64,000 bases of DNA from G020350405 sp964513655 (lineage in GTDB: Bacteria; Planctomycetota; Phycisphaerae; Sedimentisphaerales; Anaerobacaceae). Every line of letters starts with the position of its first letter. The stretch's first letter is position 1. The stretch covers positions 1 to 64,000 of the forward strand of contig CAZENQ010000005.1 in assembly GCA_964513655.1 (NCBI GenBank), in the 5' to 3' direction. The notes beneath the pieces were generated by a model. The model did no database searches. It was not told the origin of the DNA and saw only the letters and a program-made list of their open reading frames with translations. The translations under genes were made by a program, and so were the position numbers. Shown here one piece after another: positions 42,843 to 51,284 of the stretch.

Positions 42843-43724
42843 CTACAAACTCGTAGATACGTTGTCGCCGATTCGTGGCTGCTGCTGTACGAGGTCAAGC
42901 ACACCCACTGACTCTTCGGCGTCTACGTCTATAATGACAATATCGCAAAGAAACTCGTCTCCGCGAGTCACGTGGAATTTCATACCCTCCTTGACGCCGT
43001 CTACTTTGCCGAGGGAGATACTGGCTATGGAATTCCTCATATCCACCGCACTTACCAGTCCCTGCAGGGCGATATCTTTGACGGCAGGTATGGGCATCGG
43101 AGCCGGTCGAGCTACGGCCCTGTCCGGAGTCACCGGCACAACGACGGCGGAGGCCTTGCCGAACGGCTGAAGAAATTCGTTCAGCCTGCTTTGCAATTCC
43201 GTCTTTTCTTCCAGCAGGCGTCTCTTTTCTGACTCCAGCGTCTCTATTATAGCCATCTTCTCAACAAGGGCCGCAGTGGTCTCGTTGAGCTCCTTGTGTT
43301 GTTTGATTTGCTCAGCCTGAACTTTGTTCAGCTCCTCCAGCGTGTTTTTCAACAACTGCCCTTGCTTATCATTAGTTTCGGAGAAATCCTCCACTATGCT
43401 TGCCCAGCTGTTTACCTTTTGAAGCAGGGTTGCTTTTTCTCTCTCGGCATTTTTGAGCTCGCCTTGTAATTCGCCCATCTGTGTTTGCAGTGCGGCCATT
43501 TCACCGCTCAGTTTGTCCTCAAGCTGCTTTTTCTGCTCAGTCTTCTCATCTACCTGCTTCTTGAAAGCCCGGACCTTCTTGCTCAAGCTGTCTCTATCGG
43601 CCTTTAAGTCGTCGTATTTTTGCTTGTAATTACCAGCGGTGCCAACATAGGTTACAACGATTCCGCAGAGGATAAATGATGACACCGTCAACAAAAGTAT
43701 CAGTATCTTCGTAAGCGTACTCAA
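42843..43724 (-). CDS. coiled-coil membrane protein upstream of mreB
   Basis: 293 residues. One N-terminal helix (~5-30, ILILLLTVSSFILCGIVVTY) is followed by a long coiled coil (~32-185, with KKVRAFKKQVDEKTEQKKQL), a Pro/Ala linker (PVTPDRAVARPAPMPIP) and a compact beta domain (~215-290, SLGKVDGVKEGMKFHVTRGD). MreC-like in outline (helix, coiled coil, beta domain) but the sequences do not match. It lies upstream of the 52-residue gene and mreB on the same strand, so an envelope-growth role is plausible. Confidence 0.72.
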   Translation of the reverse strand: MSTLTKILILLLTVSSFILCGIVVTYVGTAGNYKQKYDDLKADRDSLSKKVRAFKKQVDEKTEQKKQLEDKLSGEMAALQTQMGELQGELKNAEREKATLLQKVNSWASIVEDFSETNDKQGQLLKNTLEELNKVQAEQIKQHKELNETTAALVEKMAIIETLESEKRRLLEEKTELQSRLNEFLQPFGKASAVVVPVTPDRAVARPAPMPIPAVKDIALQGLVSAVDMRNSIASISLGKVDGVKEGMKFHVTRGDEFLCDIVIIDVDAEESVGVLDLVQQQPRIGDNVSTSL

Positions 43725-43941
43725 AACTCGCTCCTTTCACTACTTTTCAATTCAAATCCCGTCTCGCCGCCACGGATACACATCGGGCTATTATAACATT
43801 ACAATTACTGTCATTTTACGCTTTTGACACGAAAAGGTCAAGTTATTTTTAGCTCCCACCCCCCCATTTTTCCCAAATACCCTAAATAAAGCCAACAATC
43901 AGTTTTGACAATGACACTGTAAGTAAACAAATCCCGACAGC

Positions 43942-44964
43942 TCAGTCCTTCATTTTGCACTGAAAAACGGCTTTCGCGGCCGCAATACGGACGTATTCTG
44001 ACTCATCTCGCAGAAGCAGAGGCACAAATTCCCTCACCGGCTCTGTGCAGATTTGCCCTGTAGCGAGTGCCGTCAGCACCTTAACGCGTTCAACGTCCTT
44101 TTTATTCAGTCCGGCCAGCAGATTTTTCCGAAAAACATCGAGCACTTCCGGCTCTCCGATGGTCTCTCCCAGCATACCGAGCTGCTCGGCTGCAGTCAGG
44201 CGAACCTCCAATATGTCGTCATCCAGCATAGTAATCAGGGCGTCTCTGGCCTCCGCCGTCCCAAGTGTCCCCATGGCCGCTGCACCAAAAACTCTATCGT
44301 CGTGGTAAGCACTTATAAGCATTGCCCACAACTTGGGGTATATCCGCTCATCGCCGAGCCTCGCTATCGCTTCTGCTGCGTTAAATTTGACTTTGTCCGC
44401 CGAATCCTTGCGCCCCATCGTCCACCATAAGAACTTGAGTACACTCCTGTCCCCGCATTTGCCCAACAGCAAAGCGGCATTGGCTCTGACGGTCTGGTCG
44501 TTGCTGGCTATTGCTTTGCGAATAATCTTGAGGTTATCATGTGAGCCGAAATTGTACATTGCGTAAGCGGCGGCAATTCTGACGTTCTCGTCTCCATCTT
44601 CCAATAGTTGCTCAACATCGCTTCTGGCGAGGGAGTATTCCAAATCGCCTGCAGCCAAAGCTGCCAGGAACCTTACCCGCACAGATTCGTCCTTTAGCAA
44701 TCGCTTTACTTTGGGCATTAGTTTGATTAGCTTGGTGTCCGCAACGACTTCGATGGCTTTGGGCCTGATGTCGGAGTCGTCGTCAGCCAACCCCTCCCGG
44801 ATAATTTGCGTAGCTTCAGAGGCAAGGTCGTCAACGTAGACCGTATCGGGATAATCATGACTTATTTTTATTTGCGGCGATTCACCGCATCCGAATATAA
44901 ACAACATGGTGCAGGTAACCGACAAAGTCAAAATAAGATAAGAGCTTAATCTTCCGGTCATCAC
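43942..44964 (-). CDS. HEAT-repeat lipoprotein
   Basis: 340 residues. The signal ends in a lipobox-like IFGC (Cys26). The mature protein is almost wholly HEAT-like helical repeats from ~50 on, e.g. DIRPKAIEVVADTKLI, ESVRVRFLAALAAGDLE, ENVRIAAAYAMYNFG, QTVRANAALLLGKCG, LEVRLTAAEQLGMLGE. Such solenoids bind proteins. The Cys in GKCG and lone cysteines elsewhere are not clustered. It follows lnt by 25 bases on the same strand, possibly in one transcript. Confidence 0.78.
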   Translation of the reverse strand: MMTGRLSSYLILTLSVTCTMLFIFGCGESPQIKISHDYPDTVYVDDLASEATQIIREGLADDDSDIRPKAIEVVADTKLIKLMPKVKRLLKDESVRVRFLAALAAGDLEYSLARSDVEQLLEDGDENVRIAAAYAMYNFGSHDNLKIIRKAIASNDQTVRANAALLLGKCGDRSVLKFLWWTMGRKDSADKVKFNAAEAIARLGDERIYPKLWAMLISAYHDDRVFGAAAMGTLGTAEARDALITMLDDDILEVRLTAAEQLGMLGETIGEPEVLDVFRKNLLAGLNKKDVERVKVLTALATGQICTEPVREFVPLLLRDESEYVRIAAAKAVFQCKMKD

Positions 44965-44989
44965 TTTTTAACCTTTAATATTTTCGAGC

Positions 44990-46720
44990 TTATTCTCCAT
45001 GTTGCTGTTGCTGCGAAGAGACAGTATATTTTTTATTTCGGATAAATCTCCCGCAGGGCGGTACTATTATTAGCAAAAAAAGACACACCGCACAAGAAAA
45101 ATCGAGCCATTGCCCGTATTTGTTAAAAAAGGTGGTTCTCCTGTCTATCGGAACCGTATCGACAAACCAGCCTGCGCAAGCCCTCCGGGCCATGGCCTGA
45201 CGCGGCAAATTACCGCCCTGAAAGCCATTTCTTATCCGCCCCACCGTGTCTATCAGGCAGCTTATGCCGGTATTGACGCTCCGCACGACGGCAAGCCTGT
45301 TTTCAACGGCCCTGAATACGCAAATAGCCGCGTGCTGAGGCAGCTCGGTGCTCGGAATAATCTCTCCGTTTTTTTGCTGCACGAACCAGCCGTCGTTGCT
45401 TATGTTCACCAGCCAGTCGAGACGCTTTTGCCCCTGCTCGCTCCTCGCGAACCTTCGGGCAATTGCGGGGACTGCATCCTCATAACAAATCATGACACTG
45501 AAGTTGTAAGTTTGGCTGTTCTCTCCTGCGCCGCCTGTCATCTCAAAGACCGTATATTCTGTCCCCGCGTCCAGCGAGTAATCGTAATCATAAGGGGTAA
45601 ACAGCATCAACAAATCATAAAGCAAGGGAAAAGTCTTCCTAAACGGCACAAACTCTCCAAACGGAACCAGGTGAATTTTACTGTACTGTTTATCCGACTG
45701 CTCACCATCCGGCCGGTATAGAAACGCCGAGTTATACCGCGCCAGAGAACCGGTTAAGCCTCCCTGCTGCCGCAGTTGCGCCCTGTATCCGCCGGCAAGT
45801 ACAAAGGCCGTGTCACTAGCATGTTCCCTGATGACCTTGTCGTAAAGCTCGTGAGTTTCCGGGGAAGCCAGGAACGGGTGTACCTCCTGATTTAATACAG
45901 CCTGTACCATTGTTTCCGGCCAGATGATAAGCTCCGCACCCGCCCGCGCAATTGCCTTACTGTTTTCCAGCACTTCTTCGAATATTGCCTCCGAGGCCTG
46001 AAACGTCTGCTTAACCGACTGCGGTATATTAGACTGCACCGACCCTACTAACGGCCCGGCCTCGACAAACTCCTCCGACTGAGCTATTCGCCACCGGCCA
46101 TAGCAAACCGTAGCAGCTAATGCGGCACATACCAGACCGGCTTTTAAAAAATTGCTGACTTGCCCCGCACGTGCGGGGTTCTCCCTGCCGGCAATTATCA
46201 ATTCAGCCGCCAGGCCGTTGACCATCCCTACAAGAAACGAAACTCCCGCCGCGCCGAATATGTCCGCTATCTGGATAATGGTGATATTGGCGTACTGACT
46301 GTGGCCTAAAAACCGCCAGAAAAAACCGCCTAAGAGAAGGCCCTGCAGCCGTTCTGCACCGACGAATAGAACGGCCGCGGCCAAAAATAGCGGCACCCCC
46401 TTCGCCCTGCAGAAACGCACACAAAACGCCAGTATAGGCCACAGTAGCGCCGTGTACGCGCAGAAGAAAAACCAGCCCGGCCACGTCACCGGAAATATCC
46501 AGTACAAATTCCCAAGCCAGTAAATAAGCGAGACTATATAGGCCGCGATTACTAAGCGAGAGCTTTTCTCCCCCGGCCTGCAAACCAGAATAAACGGCAC
46601 CAACGACACCCACGCCAACCACCCCCAGCCAATAGGCGCCTGTATCACAGTCAGCAAAACCGCACTGACGGCAAACCCCGCCCAAACCGCCAAAATCCTT
46701 TTTAGCCCCACATTTTTCAA
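44990..46720 (-). CDS. lnt: apolipoprotein N-acyltransferase
   Basis: 576 residues. About seven N-terminal membrane helices (~1-215) precede a carbon-nitrogen hydrolase domain. The catalytic triad is visible: Glu in LIIWPETMVQ, Lys in YSKIHLVPFGEF and Cys in SVMICYEDAVP. The conserved WLVNISNDGWF and HAAICVFRAVENR follow. It adds the third acyl chain to lipoproteins, which fits the many lipoproteins in the window and a Gram-negative envelope. It starts 6 bases after the methyltransferase stop. Confidence 0.95.
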   Translation of the reverse strand: MKNVGLKRILAVWAGFAVSAVLLTVIQAPIGWGWLAWVSLVPFILVCRPGEKSSRLVIAAYIVSLIYWLGNLYWIFPVTWPGWFFFCAYTALLWPILAFCVRFCRAKGVPLFLAAAVLFVGAERLQGLLLGGFFWRFLGHSQYANITIIQIADIFGAAGVSFLVGMVNGLAAELIIAGRENPARAGQVSNFLKAGLVCAALAATVCYGRWRIAQSEEFVEAGPLVGSVQSNIPQSVKQTFQASEAIFEEVLENSKAIARAGAELIIWPETMVQAVLNQEVHPFLASPETHELYDKVIREHASDTAFVLAGGYRAQLRQQGGLTGSLARYNSAFLYRPDGEQSDKQYSKIHLVPFGEFVPFRKTFPLLYDLLMLFTPYDYDYSLDAGTEYTVFEMTGGAGENSQTYNFSVMICYEDAVPAIARRFARSEQGQKRLDWLVNISNDGWFVQQKNGEIIPSTELPQHAAICVFRAVENRLAVVRSVNTGISCLIDTVGRIRNGFQGGNLPRQAMARRACAGWFVDTVPIDRRTTFFNKYGQWLDFSCAVCLFLLIIVPPCGRFIRNKKYTVSSQQQQHGE

Positions 46721-46726
46721 CTGCCT

Positions 46727-47662
46727 TCAATCCCTTAAAGCCGTCGCTATCTCCTCCGCCCTGTACTTCCTGCCGTTGTTCATCCGAACGGCAAACTGAT
46801 TTGTAAATATCGCCAGAAGTTTTTCGTCCCCGGCTATTTTTGCTGCCGCTATCTCCATATCGCCCGCCAATCGTTTCACCTCATTCAGCTCGTTGGCACT
46901 CAAAAAGCTGCTGTCCGGCCGTTGTTCCTTCAATTGGGCCAGGCGTCTCCTCGCGTGTTCTGCGTATTTCTCGGATATCTCCACGCCCACATAATCTCTC
47001 CCTAATTGCCACGCGGCCGCCGCCGTGCTGCCCGACCCGCTGAATGGGTCCAGCACGCAGTCCCCTCGGTTCGAGCTTGCCGCTATGATTCTTCTAAGAA
47101 GACTCTCCGGCATCTGGCACGGGTGCCACCCTTCACGCTCCTTGAATGTCCCGCACACGCGCGGGTACTGGTCCCAGACATCGTCCGGCATCTTGCCGGC
47201 CGGATTGGCCCGCTTGTCGTTATAAACTAACTGCCTGTCCGAAGGGACACGGACCGCATAATCATTGAACGTAAAGTTCTTCTTGTCCTTGACGAAATAA
47301 AGAATGTGCGTGTGTGAGCGGGCAAATTTCTTCTTCATCTGCTGGCCGAACGTATAGTGCCATACTATCCAGTTCCGCATAAAAAGCCCTAAACCATCGG
47401 CGATAATCTTTACGTTCGCGGCATACTCATCTGCTATCGCGATATAGAATGAGCCGTGTTTCTTAAGGACTCCGTAGCACGCCGTCATCCACTCTTCCGT
47501 CCAGGCAATGTAGCTTTCGCGCCCGACTTTGTCGTGGTACTTATCATATTTAGAGCCGATATTAAATGGCGGGTCCGCAAAAATAAGGTCCGCAACCCCG
47601 CCTATGCGGGGCAGAACCTCTATGCAGTCACCGCATATAATCCTGTTAAGAAATCTTTCCAT
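46727..47662 (-). CDS. orphan site-specific DNA methyltransferase, beta class
   Basis: 311 residues. Motif IV DPPFNIGSKYD (~31) comes before motif I LDPFSGSGSTAAAAW (~205), the beta-class order, and DPPF favours N6-adenine (N4-cytosine remains possible). KKHGSFYIAIADEY and HILYFVKDKK are typical. No restriction enzyme is beside it: lnt follows within 6 bases and the HD/YwgA module lies 209 bases upstream on the same strand. It may be a housekeeping or epigenetic methylase, or left from a lost system. C-terminal ~60 residues are helical and unassigned. Confidence 0.88.
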   Translation of the reverse strand: MERFLNRIICGDCIEVLPRIGGVADLIFADPPFNIGSKYDKYHDKVGRESYIAWTEEWMTACYGVLKKHGSFYIAIADEYAANVKIIADGLGLFMRNWIVWHYTFGQQMKKKFARSHTHILYFVKDKKNFTFNDYAVRVPSDRQLVYNDKRANPAGKMPDDVWDQYPRVCGTFKEREGWHPCQMPESLLRRIIAASSNRGDCVLDPFSGSGSTAAAAWQLGRDYVGVEISEKYAEHARRRLAQLKEQRPDSSFLSANELNEVKRLAGDMEIAAAKIAGDEKLLAIFTNQFAVRMNNGRKYRAEEIATALRD

Positions 47663-47871
47663 TCCATCATTTTAGCGCACCTTGTCGCGATTGCAAGCGT
47701 GATTTGTTTTGCAGTTGCTTAGCTCCGCCTGTCCCCGAGAATCCACCACCTTTGGCCCAACAGCAGGGGATCCACCCCATTCATAATTCATAATTCTCAA
47801 TTCTCAATTTCCCTTCAGCGGCATGACCCCCCAGTATCGCTGAAAGTCACCCTGCCCCCGTCGCCGGGACT
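47663..47871. repeat. intergenic region with short AT-rich tandem words
   Basis: 209 bases. From ~47780 it has ATTCATAATTCATAATTCTC followed by AATTCTCAATTT, i.e. near-tandem AATTC words. A GC-rich flank with CCCC/GGGG patches follows. No ORF. It probably holds the methyltransferase promoter. Confidence 0.45.
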
Positions 47872-49272
47872 TCATAATCGCTTCTGAACTTCTTCCCTGA
47901 TCTCTTGGGCCTTGCTCTCTTCAACGCCCACGACGTAGAGTCTACTTACCTTAAGTGCCAATTGACTAAGATGATGAATAATGCTTTTCTTATCTTCAAC
48001 TAAGTTGGTAATTTCTCCTGAAGGTTCTTTAATACGCACCAATTCCCTCATCTCCTCCTCCCGGGTATCCTGCGCCCTTGAAATACTCGTGAACGGATTT
48101 AGGGCTTCGAACTCAACGTCCTTAGTTTCCCTCCAAATCAAGCACTGTGCCTCGACTTTGCACGTACTTGCTATTTCCTCTAACTCCTTCTCCATGCATG
48201 TGTGAAATTTTATATACTCAGGGCTCGGGTTGCTTCTCTGTGTGTCGTATAAGTCAACCACCTCGTACACTAACTTCGGGGGTATGCGCATCTTTACAGA
48301 CTTGCATAGGACCGTAAGAGGCTCGTTACCGTCACTCGCCGCGTGCTTATCAATGAACTTGTCAATGTACGCATCATGGAAATCTAAAAACTCCTGCGTA
48401 TCCGCACAAACCATCTTCTCAATCTCCCCGCCAGATCTGTATATCTCGTCCGTCCCTTCTAGAAGCAACAAAATAATTCTTCGCACGATTTCCTCAAACC
48501 CAAACACAGTTTTGTGCAGATAAACAGTGTTAAACATAAAATACCGAGCAAGAAGAAGGTGCTCTGCCGCCGTTCTAGCCTTTGAACGCAACACGATCTC
48601 CTGGTCTTCTGCCACATCCAAATTATTCAATATGTAGTTTATGTCCACTTGCCCGTATGGCACCCCTGTATTCAGCGAGTCCCGGACTAGATAATCCATC
48701 CTGTCCACGTCCAAGCTTTTATGTAGCAGGTTAATGCCGGTATACTTTCCCTCTATTATCGCCGCAATTTCCTCCGGGCTAATTCCGTATTTTTCCAAGA
48801 CTTCTCTAATGTCCCTCCTTTTTGTTATAAGCAACCTTCCTAGCTTATCATGTTTCGGATACCGCTTGACATCGCCAGCGCAGTCGTTGTCACCAGAGTC
48901 TTTCTTCCTCATATAATTCAACACATATCGGTCCCAGTCAATCAATTCCATCAAGTGTGAATACGGGTAATGCCCAATATCGTGCAGCAACGCTGCTACT
49001 CTGAACTTCTGTACGTCGGTATCATCAGTAATCAGCGTTTTTCTTTCGAACACATCGATAACACGGCTTGTCACATGCAGAACACCAAGCGAATGCGCAA
49101 ATCTGCTATAATCTGCATTCGGGTATACCATCGACGCGAATCCGAGTTGTTTTAGATTTCTTAGCCGCTGAAAAGTTGGGGTATCGATAATCTTAATTTC
49201 CAACTCACTTAGACCAATATCTCCGTGAACTGGATCAATTATGATCTTGTGCCGATATTCCTTCTTGCTCAT
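47872..49272 (-). CDS. HD-domain phosphohydrolase (dNTPase-like, YwfO family)
   Basis: 466 residues, SAMHD1/YwfO-like. Metal ligands are visible: His60 in SRFAHSLGV, His97-Asp98 in AALLHDIGHYPYSH and an Asp near 188-193 in HKSLDVDRMDYLVRD. The start KIIIDPVHGDIGLSEL, IIDTPTFQRLRNLKQLG is diagnostic of this family, some members of which are dNTP triphosphohydrolases. The C-terminal ~190 residues are helical and unassigned. It follows the YwgA-like gene by 13 bases. Base composition looks slightly lower in GC than its neighbours, judged by eye only. Confidence 0.88.
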   Translation of the reverse strand: MSKKEYRHKIIIDPVHGDIGLSELEIKIIDTPTFQRLRNLKQLGFASMVYPNADYSRFAHSLGVLHVTSRVIDVFERKTLITDDTDVQKFRVAALLHDIGHYPYSHLMELIDWDRYVLNYMRKKDSGDNDCAGDVKRYPKHDKLGRLLITKRRDIREVLEKYGISPEEIAAIIEGKYTGINLLHKSLDVDRMDYLVRDSLNTGVPYGQVDINYILNNLDVAEDQEIVLRSKARTAAEHLLLARYFMFNTVYLHKTVFGFEEIVRRIILLLLEGTDEIYRSGGEIEKMVCADTQEFLDFHDAYIDKFIDKHAASDGNEPLTVLCKSVKMRIPPKLVYEVVDLYDTQRSNPSPEYIKFHTCMEKELEEIASTCKVEAQCLIWRETKDVEFEALNPFTSISRAQDTREEEMRELVRIKEPSGEITNLVEDKKSIIHHLSQLALKVSRLYVVGVEESKAQEIREEVQKRL

Positions 49273-49285
49273 TCACCTTACGCGC

Positions 49286-49813
49286 CTAGGCTAATACCTT
49301 CTTGTCGACCAAACCAAACTCACCAAGCCTATCCCACGCCATTTGTATGAATGCTTCCTTTCCACGGAATTTGGGTTTCGCATCCATTAGCTTTTCAAAA
49401 ATCTGCTCTTTTGCTACTCTGCCTCCAGGCCAATATGCAATATGTTTCAAATAATGCAGAGAGGCCAGCAACTCAAGCCACTCCTCCTCATCGCTATCAA
49501 CCTCCCCCCCAAGTTCCCAAATCCCCATTGCCTTTGTTAGTCGTTTTCGCGCCTTATCACTTAGCACGTATCCTGTGTAATCATCTTCCCCCGAATCAAT
49601 CTCCTCTTTCAAGAGGAAGGCGTTATCCGTGAGAATCGCACAATACGGCCCACGGAGGTACCAGTTATACCGATACTGCAAATCCAAGCCAGCCACCTGC
49701 ACCAAATAAACCTTCTTTTGAAGTCCAAGCCTTTTCGCAAAGCTGTCCAGTCTTGGTTCTCCGAGCCCAATCTCGTCCAATATTAACTTCAACAGGATCC
49801 GTCCTTTAGTCAT
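49286..49813 (-). CDS. YwgA-like protein
   Basis: 175 residues from ATG 49813 with AAGGAG 9 bases upstream; a TTG at 49831 overlaps that ribosome site and is rejected. LDSFAKRLGLQKKVYLVQVA, then YNWYLRGPYCAILTDNAFLL resembles YwgA (LQKLVYLLQ ... YGPYS motif). C-terminal half is charged and helical (DEEEWLELLASLHYLKHIAY). In Bacillus subtilis ywgA is beside ywfO, an HD phosphohydrolase, so this pair repeats that layout. Function unknown. The winged-helix-like appearance suggests binding of DNA or of its partner. Confidence 0.6.
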   Translation of the reverse strand: MTKGRILLKLILDEIGLGEPRLDSFAKRLGLQKKVYLVQVAGLDLQYRYNWYLRGPYCAILTDNAFLLKEEIDSGEDDYTGYVLSDKARKRLTKAMGIWELGGEVDSDEEEWLELLASLHYLKHIAYWPGGRVAKEQIFEKLMDAKPKFRGKEAFIQMAWDRLGEFGLVDKKVLA

Positions 49814-50056
49814 CTCACAAATCTCCTTCAAGCTTCGTTAAAGTACACTCCATACATCAATACGCAATACTAACATTTTATCGTCCAACTTCAACAACAA
49901 TCCTCAAAAAACCTCAATCCCCGTCAAACCCTAAAAATCCCTGCCGAGTCCTCCCATCGGCACCCCCTTGTCCAGAGTCCCCCGGACTCTAAGGGGGCCC
50001 ATCCCGTCAAATCAAAAAAACACCAAATTCCATCTTCAAAATTTTTGTTGTTGTTG
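49814..50056. repeat. intergenic region with compound hairpin
   Basis: Includes a strong stem at 49963-49997: outer CCCCCTT/AAGGGGG and inner AGAGTCC-CCC-GGACTCT with a four-base bulge. It is not followed by a T tract on either strand, so it is more REP-like than a terminator. A (TTG)n run at 50043-50059 leads into the csp promoter. Confidence 0.5.
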
Positions 50057-50085
50057 TTGACACCCGTCAGTCCTCCTCATATAAT
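50057..50085 (+). promoter_or_regulatory. csp promoter, perfect consensus
   Basis: TTGACA (50057-50062), 17-base spacer, TATAAT (50080-50085). Start near 50092 leaves a ~98-base leader, long for this genome and typical of cold-shock mRNAs that refold with temperature. Confidence 0.8.
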
Positions 50086-50189
50086 CATTCTCAGTGGAGC
50101 ATATTCTCGCGTCTCTCCAGAATATCCTCTTAAACAAAATCCGAGAGATACACTTTATATGGCTGTTACTAGGCCAAAGGAGCACTATT

Positions 50190-50393
50190 GTGAGTACAGG
50201 TACAGTAAAATGGTTTAACGAGAACAAAGGCTTTGGGTTTATCGTCCCCGATGACGACAGTGATGACTTGTTCGTGCATCACTCCGAAATCAAGGGCACC
50301 GGATCCGCCACACTTCACGAAGGCCAGAAGGTCGATTTCGAGGTCGGACAGGGCAAAAAAGGCCCCTGCGCCACCGACGTAATCCCCGGCTGA
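50190..50393 (+). CDS. csp: cold shock protein (CspA family)
   Basis: 67 residues from GTG, with AAGGAG 7 bases upstream. RNP1 is KGFGFI and RNP2 is LFVHHS; the start STGTVKWFNENKGFGF is standard, with an unusual acidic DDDSDD between the RNPs. A longer frame starting at 50094 lies in the leader and is not homologous. It binds single-stranded RNA or DNA as a chaperone. Own promoter, long leader and terminator: a single-gene unit. Confidence 0.95.
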   Translation: MSTGTVKWFNENKGFGFIVPDDDSDDLFVHHSEIKGTGSATLHEGQKVDFEVGQGKKGPCATDVIPG

Positions 50394-50419
50394 GACAAAT
50401 CAGCTTTTTCGAAAAACCT

Positions 50420-50453
50420 ACGGGCTCCGATTAAATCCGGAGCCCGTTTCATT
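50420..50453 (+). terminator. csp intrinsic terminator
   Basis: Perfect 10-bp stem ACGGGCTCCG (50420-50429) / CGGAGCCCGT (50438-50447) with an 8-base loop, followed by TTCATTT. 27 bases after the csp stop. Confidence 0.8.
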
Positions 50454-50486
50454 TGCTCCCTCCCCCCCTTGCCTGCCCCCGCCTGT

Positions 50487-50502
50487 CCCAGCGAAGGCTG
50501 GG
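50487..50502. repeat. REP-like hairpin
   Basis: CCCAGC-GAAG-GCTGGG followed by ATCCAGTCGTC. The layout is like the widespread 'CCCGCGAAAGCGGGAATCCAG' intergenic repeat of many bacteria. Function unknown. Confidence 0.5.
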
Positions 50503-51123
50503 ATCCAGTCGTCTTTTTCCTTTTTACTTTTAACCTTCGCCTTGGCGCAGCCTATCTCTCTGGGGCCAAAAGATCAAACCCAAACAAACCCAAGCTCAAA
50601 CGCACAACGCAGGACGAACCGGGCCCGTTAAGAACACTTTTTTTGTAAATTTTCACACGTTTTCGAAATTCTTCAAACTTCTTCAAGCGCCATTCAAAAC
50701 GCTTTTGTAATTCTCTATTCACTTTTTGTAATTTTTAACACTTTGAAACACTTTTCCAACACCCCCCACCCCCATTTTTAGTCCAAAAACAAGGGTGCAA
50801 TTCCTTTTGCCTTTTTACTTTTCCAGCGTAAATCTGTGTTAATCCGTGCCTATAAATCAATCAAATCTGCAGCTATCTTCAGCAATGACGCCGATTTTTT
50901 TAAAAATTTTTACTCCTTATCTCCCGGATACTTACCGTATATCTACCTTCCTCCCCTCCGCGAAATTTCGCCACAAATGCGCAACCCCCTCCAACAGTGA
51001 GCGGACCCTCCATCCGTCCGCCATTTGAAAACTCAATAAATTCCCTAACTCGCAGCGCAGCGAAGACCCCAGACTTGACCCGGGACCCAGAACTCCGAAC
51101 CACGAGATACGCTTCACGAGATA
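50503..51123. other. gene-poor region
   Basis: About 620 bases without a supported ORF. It has T-rich stretches with repeated TTTTTACTTTT words (50520-50540 and 50810-50825) and CTGTGTTAATCCGTG near 50830, a phrase I recall from intergenic DNA of many environmental genomes. Confidence 0.4.
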
Positions 51124-51238
51124 CAAAAAATGTAAAACAAAACCAATTTTCGAAGGGCAAAAATGAACATAAACTCAGCTTTAACAAAGGATTACGAAAA
51201 TGAACAACTGGCAGACCCGGCCGAAACAAAACCAATCT
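51124..51238. repeat. ~115-bp direct repeat, copy 1
   Basis: Matches 51493-51608 with about six differences over ~115 bases. Contains CCAATTTTCGAAGGGCAAAA and AAATGAACAAC. An AAACAAAACCAAT-like word occurs at both ends of the unit. No ORF with a ribosome site. Confidence 0.85.
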
Positions 51239-51284
51239 CGAAGACCCGGCCGCCCCAGCCGCCCCTATATATAAGATAGAGCTA

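Noticed and set aside
43725..43941. Possible promoter (TATAAT near 43798, minus strand) for the coiled-coil gene
   Set aside because: No acceptable -35 at 16-18 bases; not called.
47872..49813. HD/YwgA genes as part of a classical restriction-modification or toxin-antitoxin system with the methylase
   Set aside because: No endonuclease domain or toxin-like small protein is visible and a 209-base gap separates the module from the methylase; reported as a separate module instead.
51001..51203. ORFs running through the 51-kb repeats
   Set aside because: They follow the repeat sequence, have no ribosome sites and change frame between the two copies.
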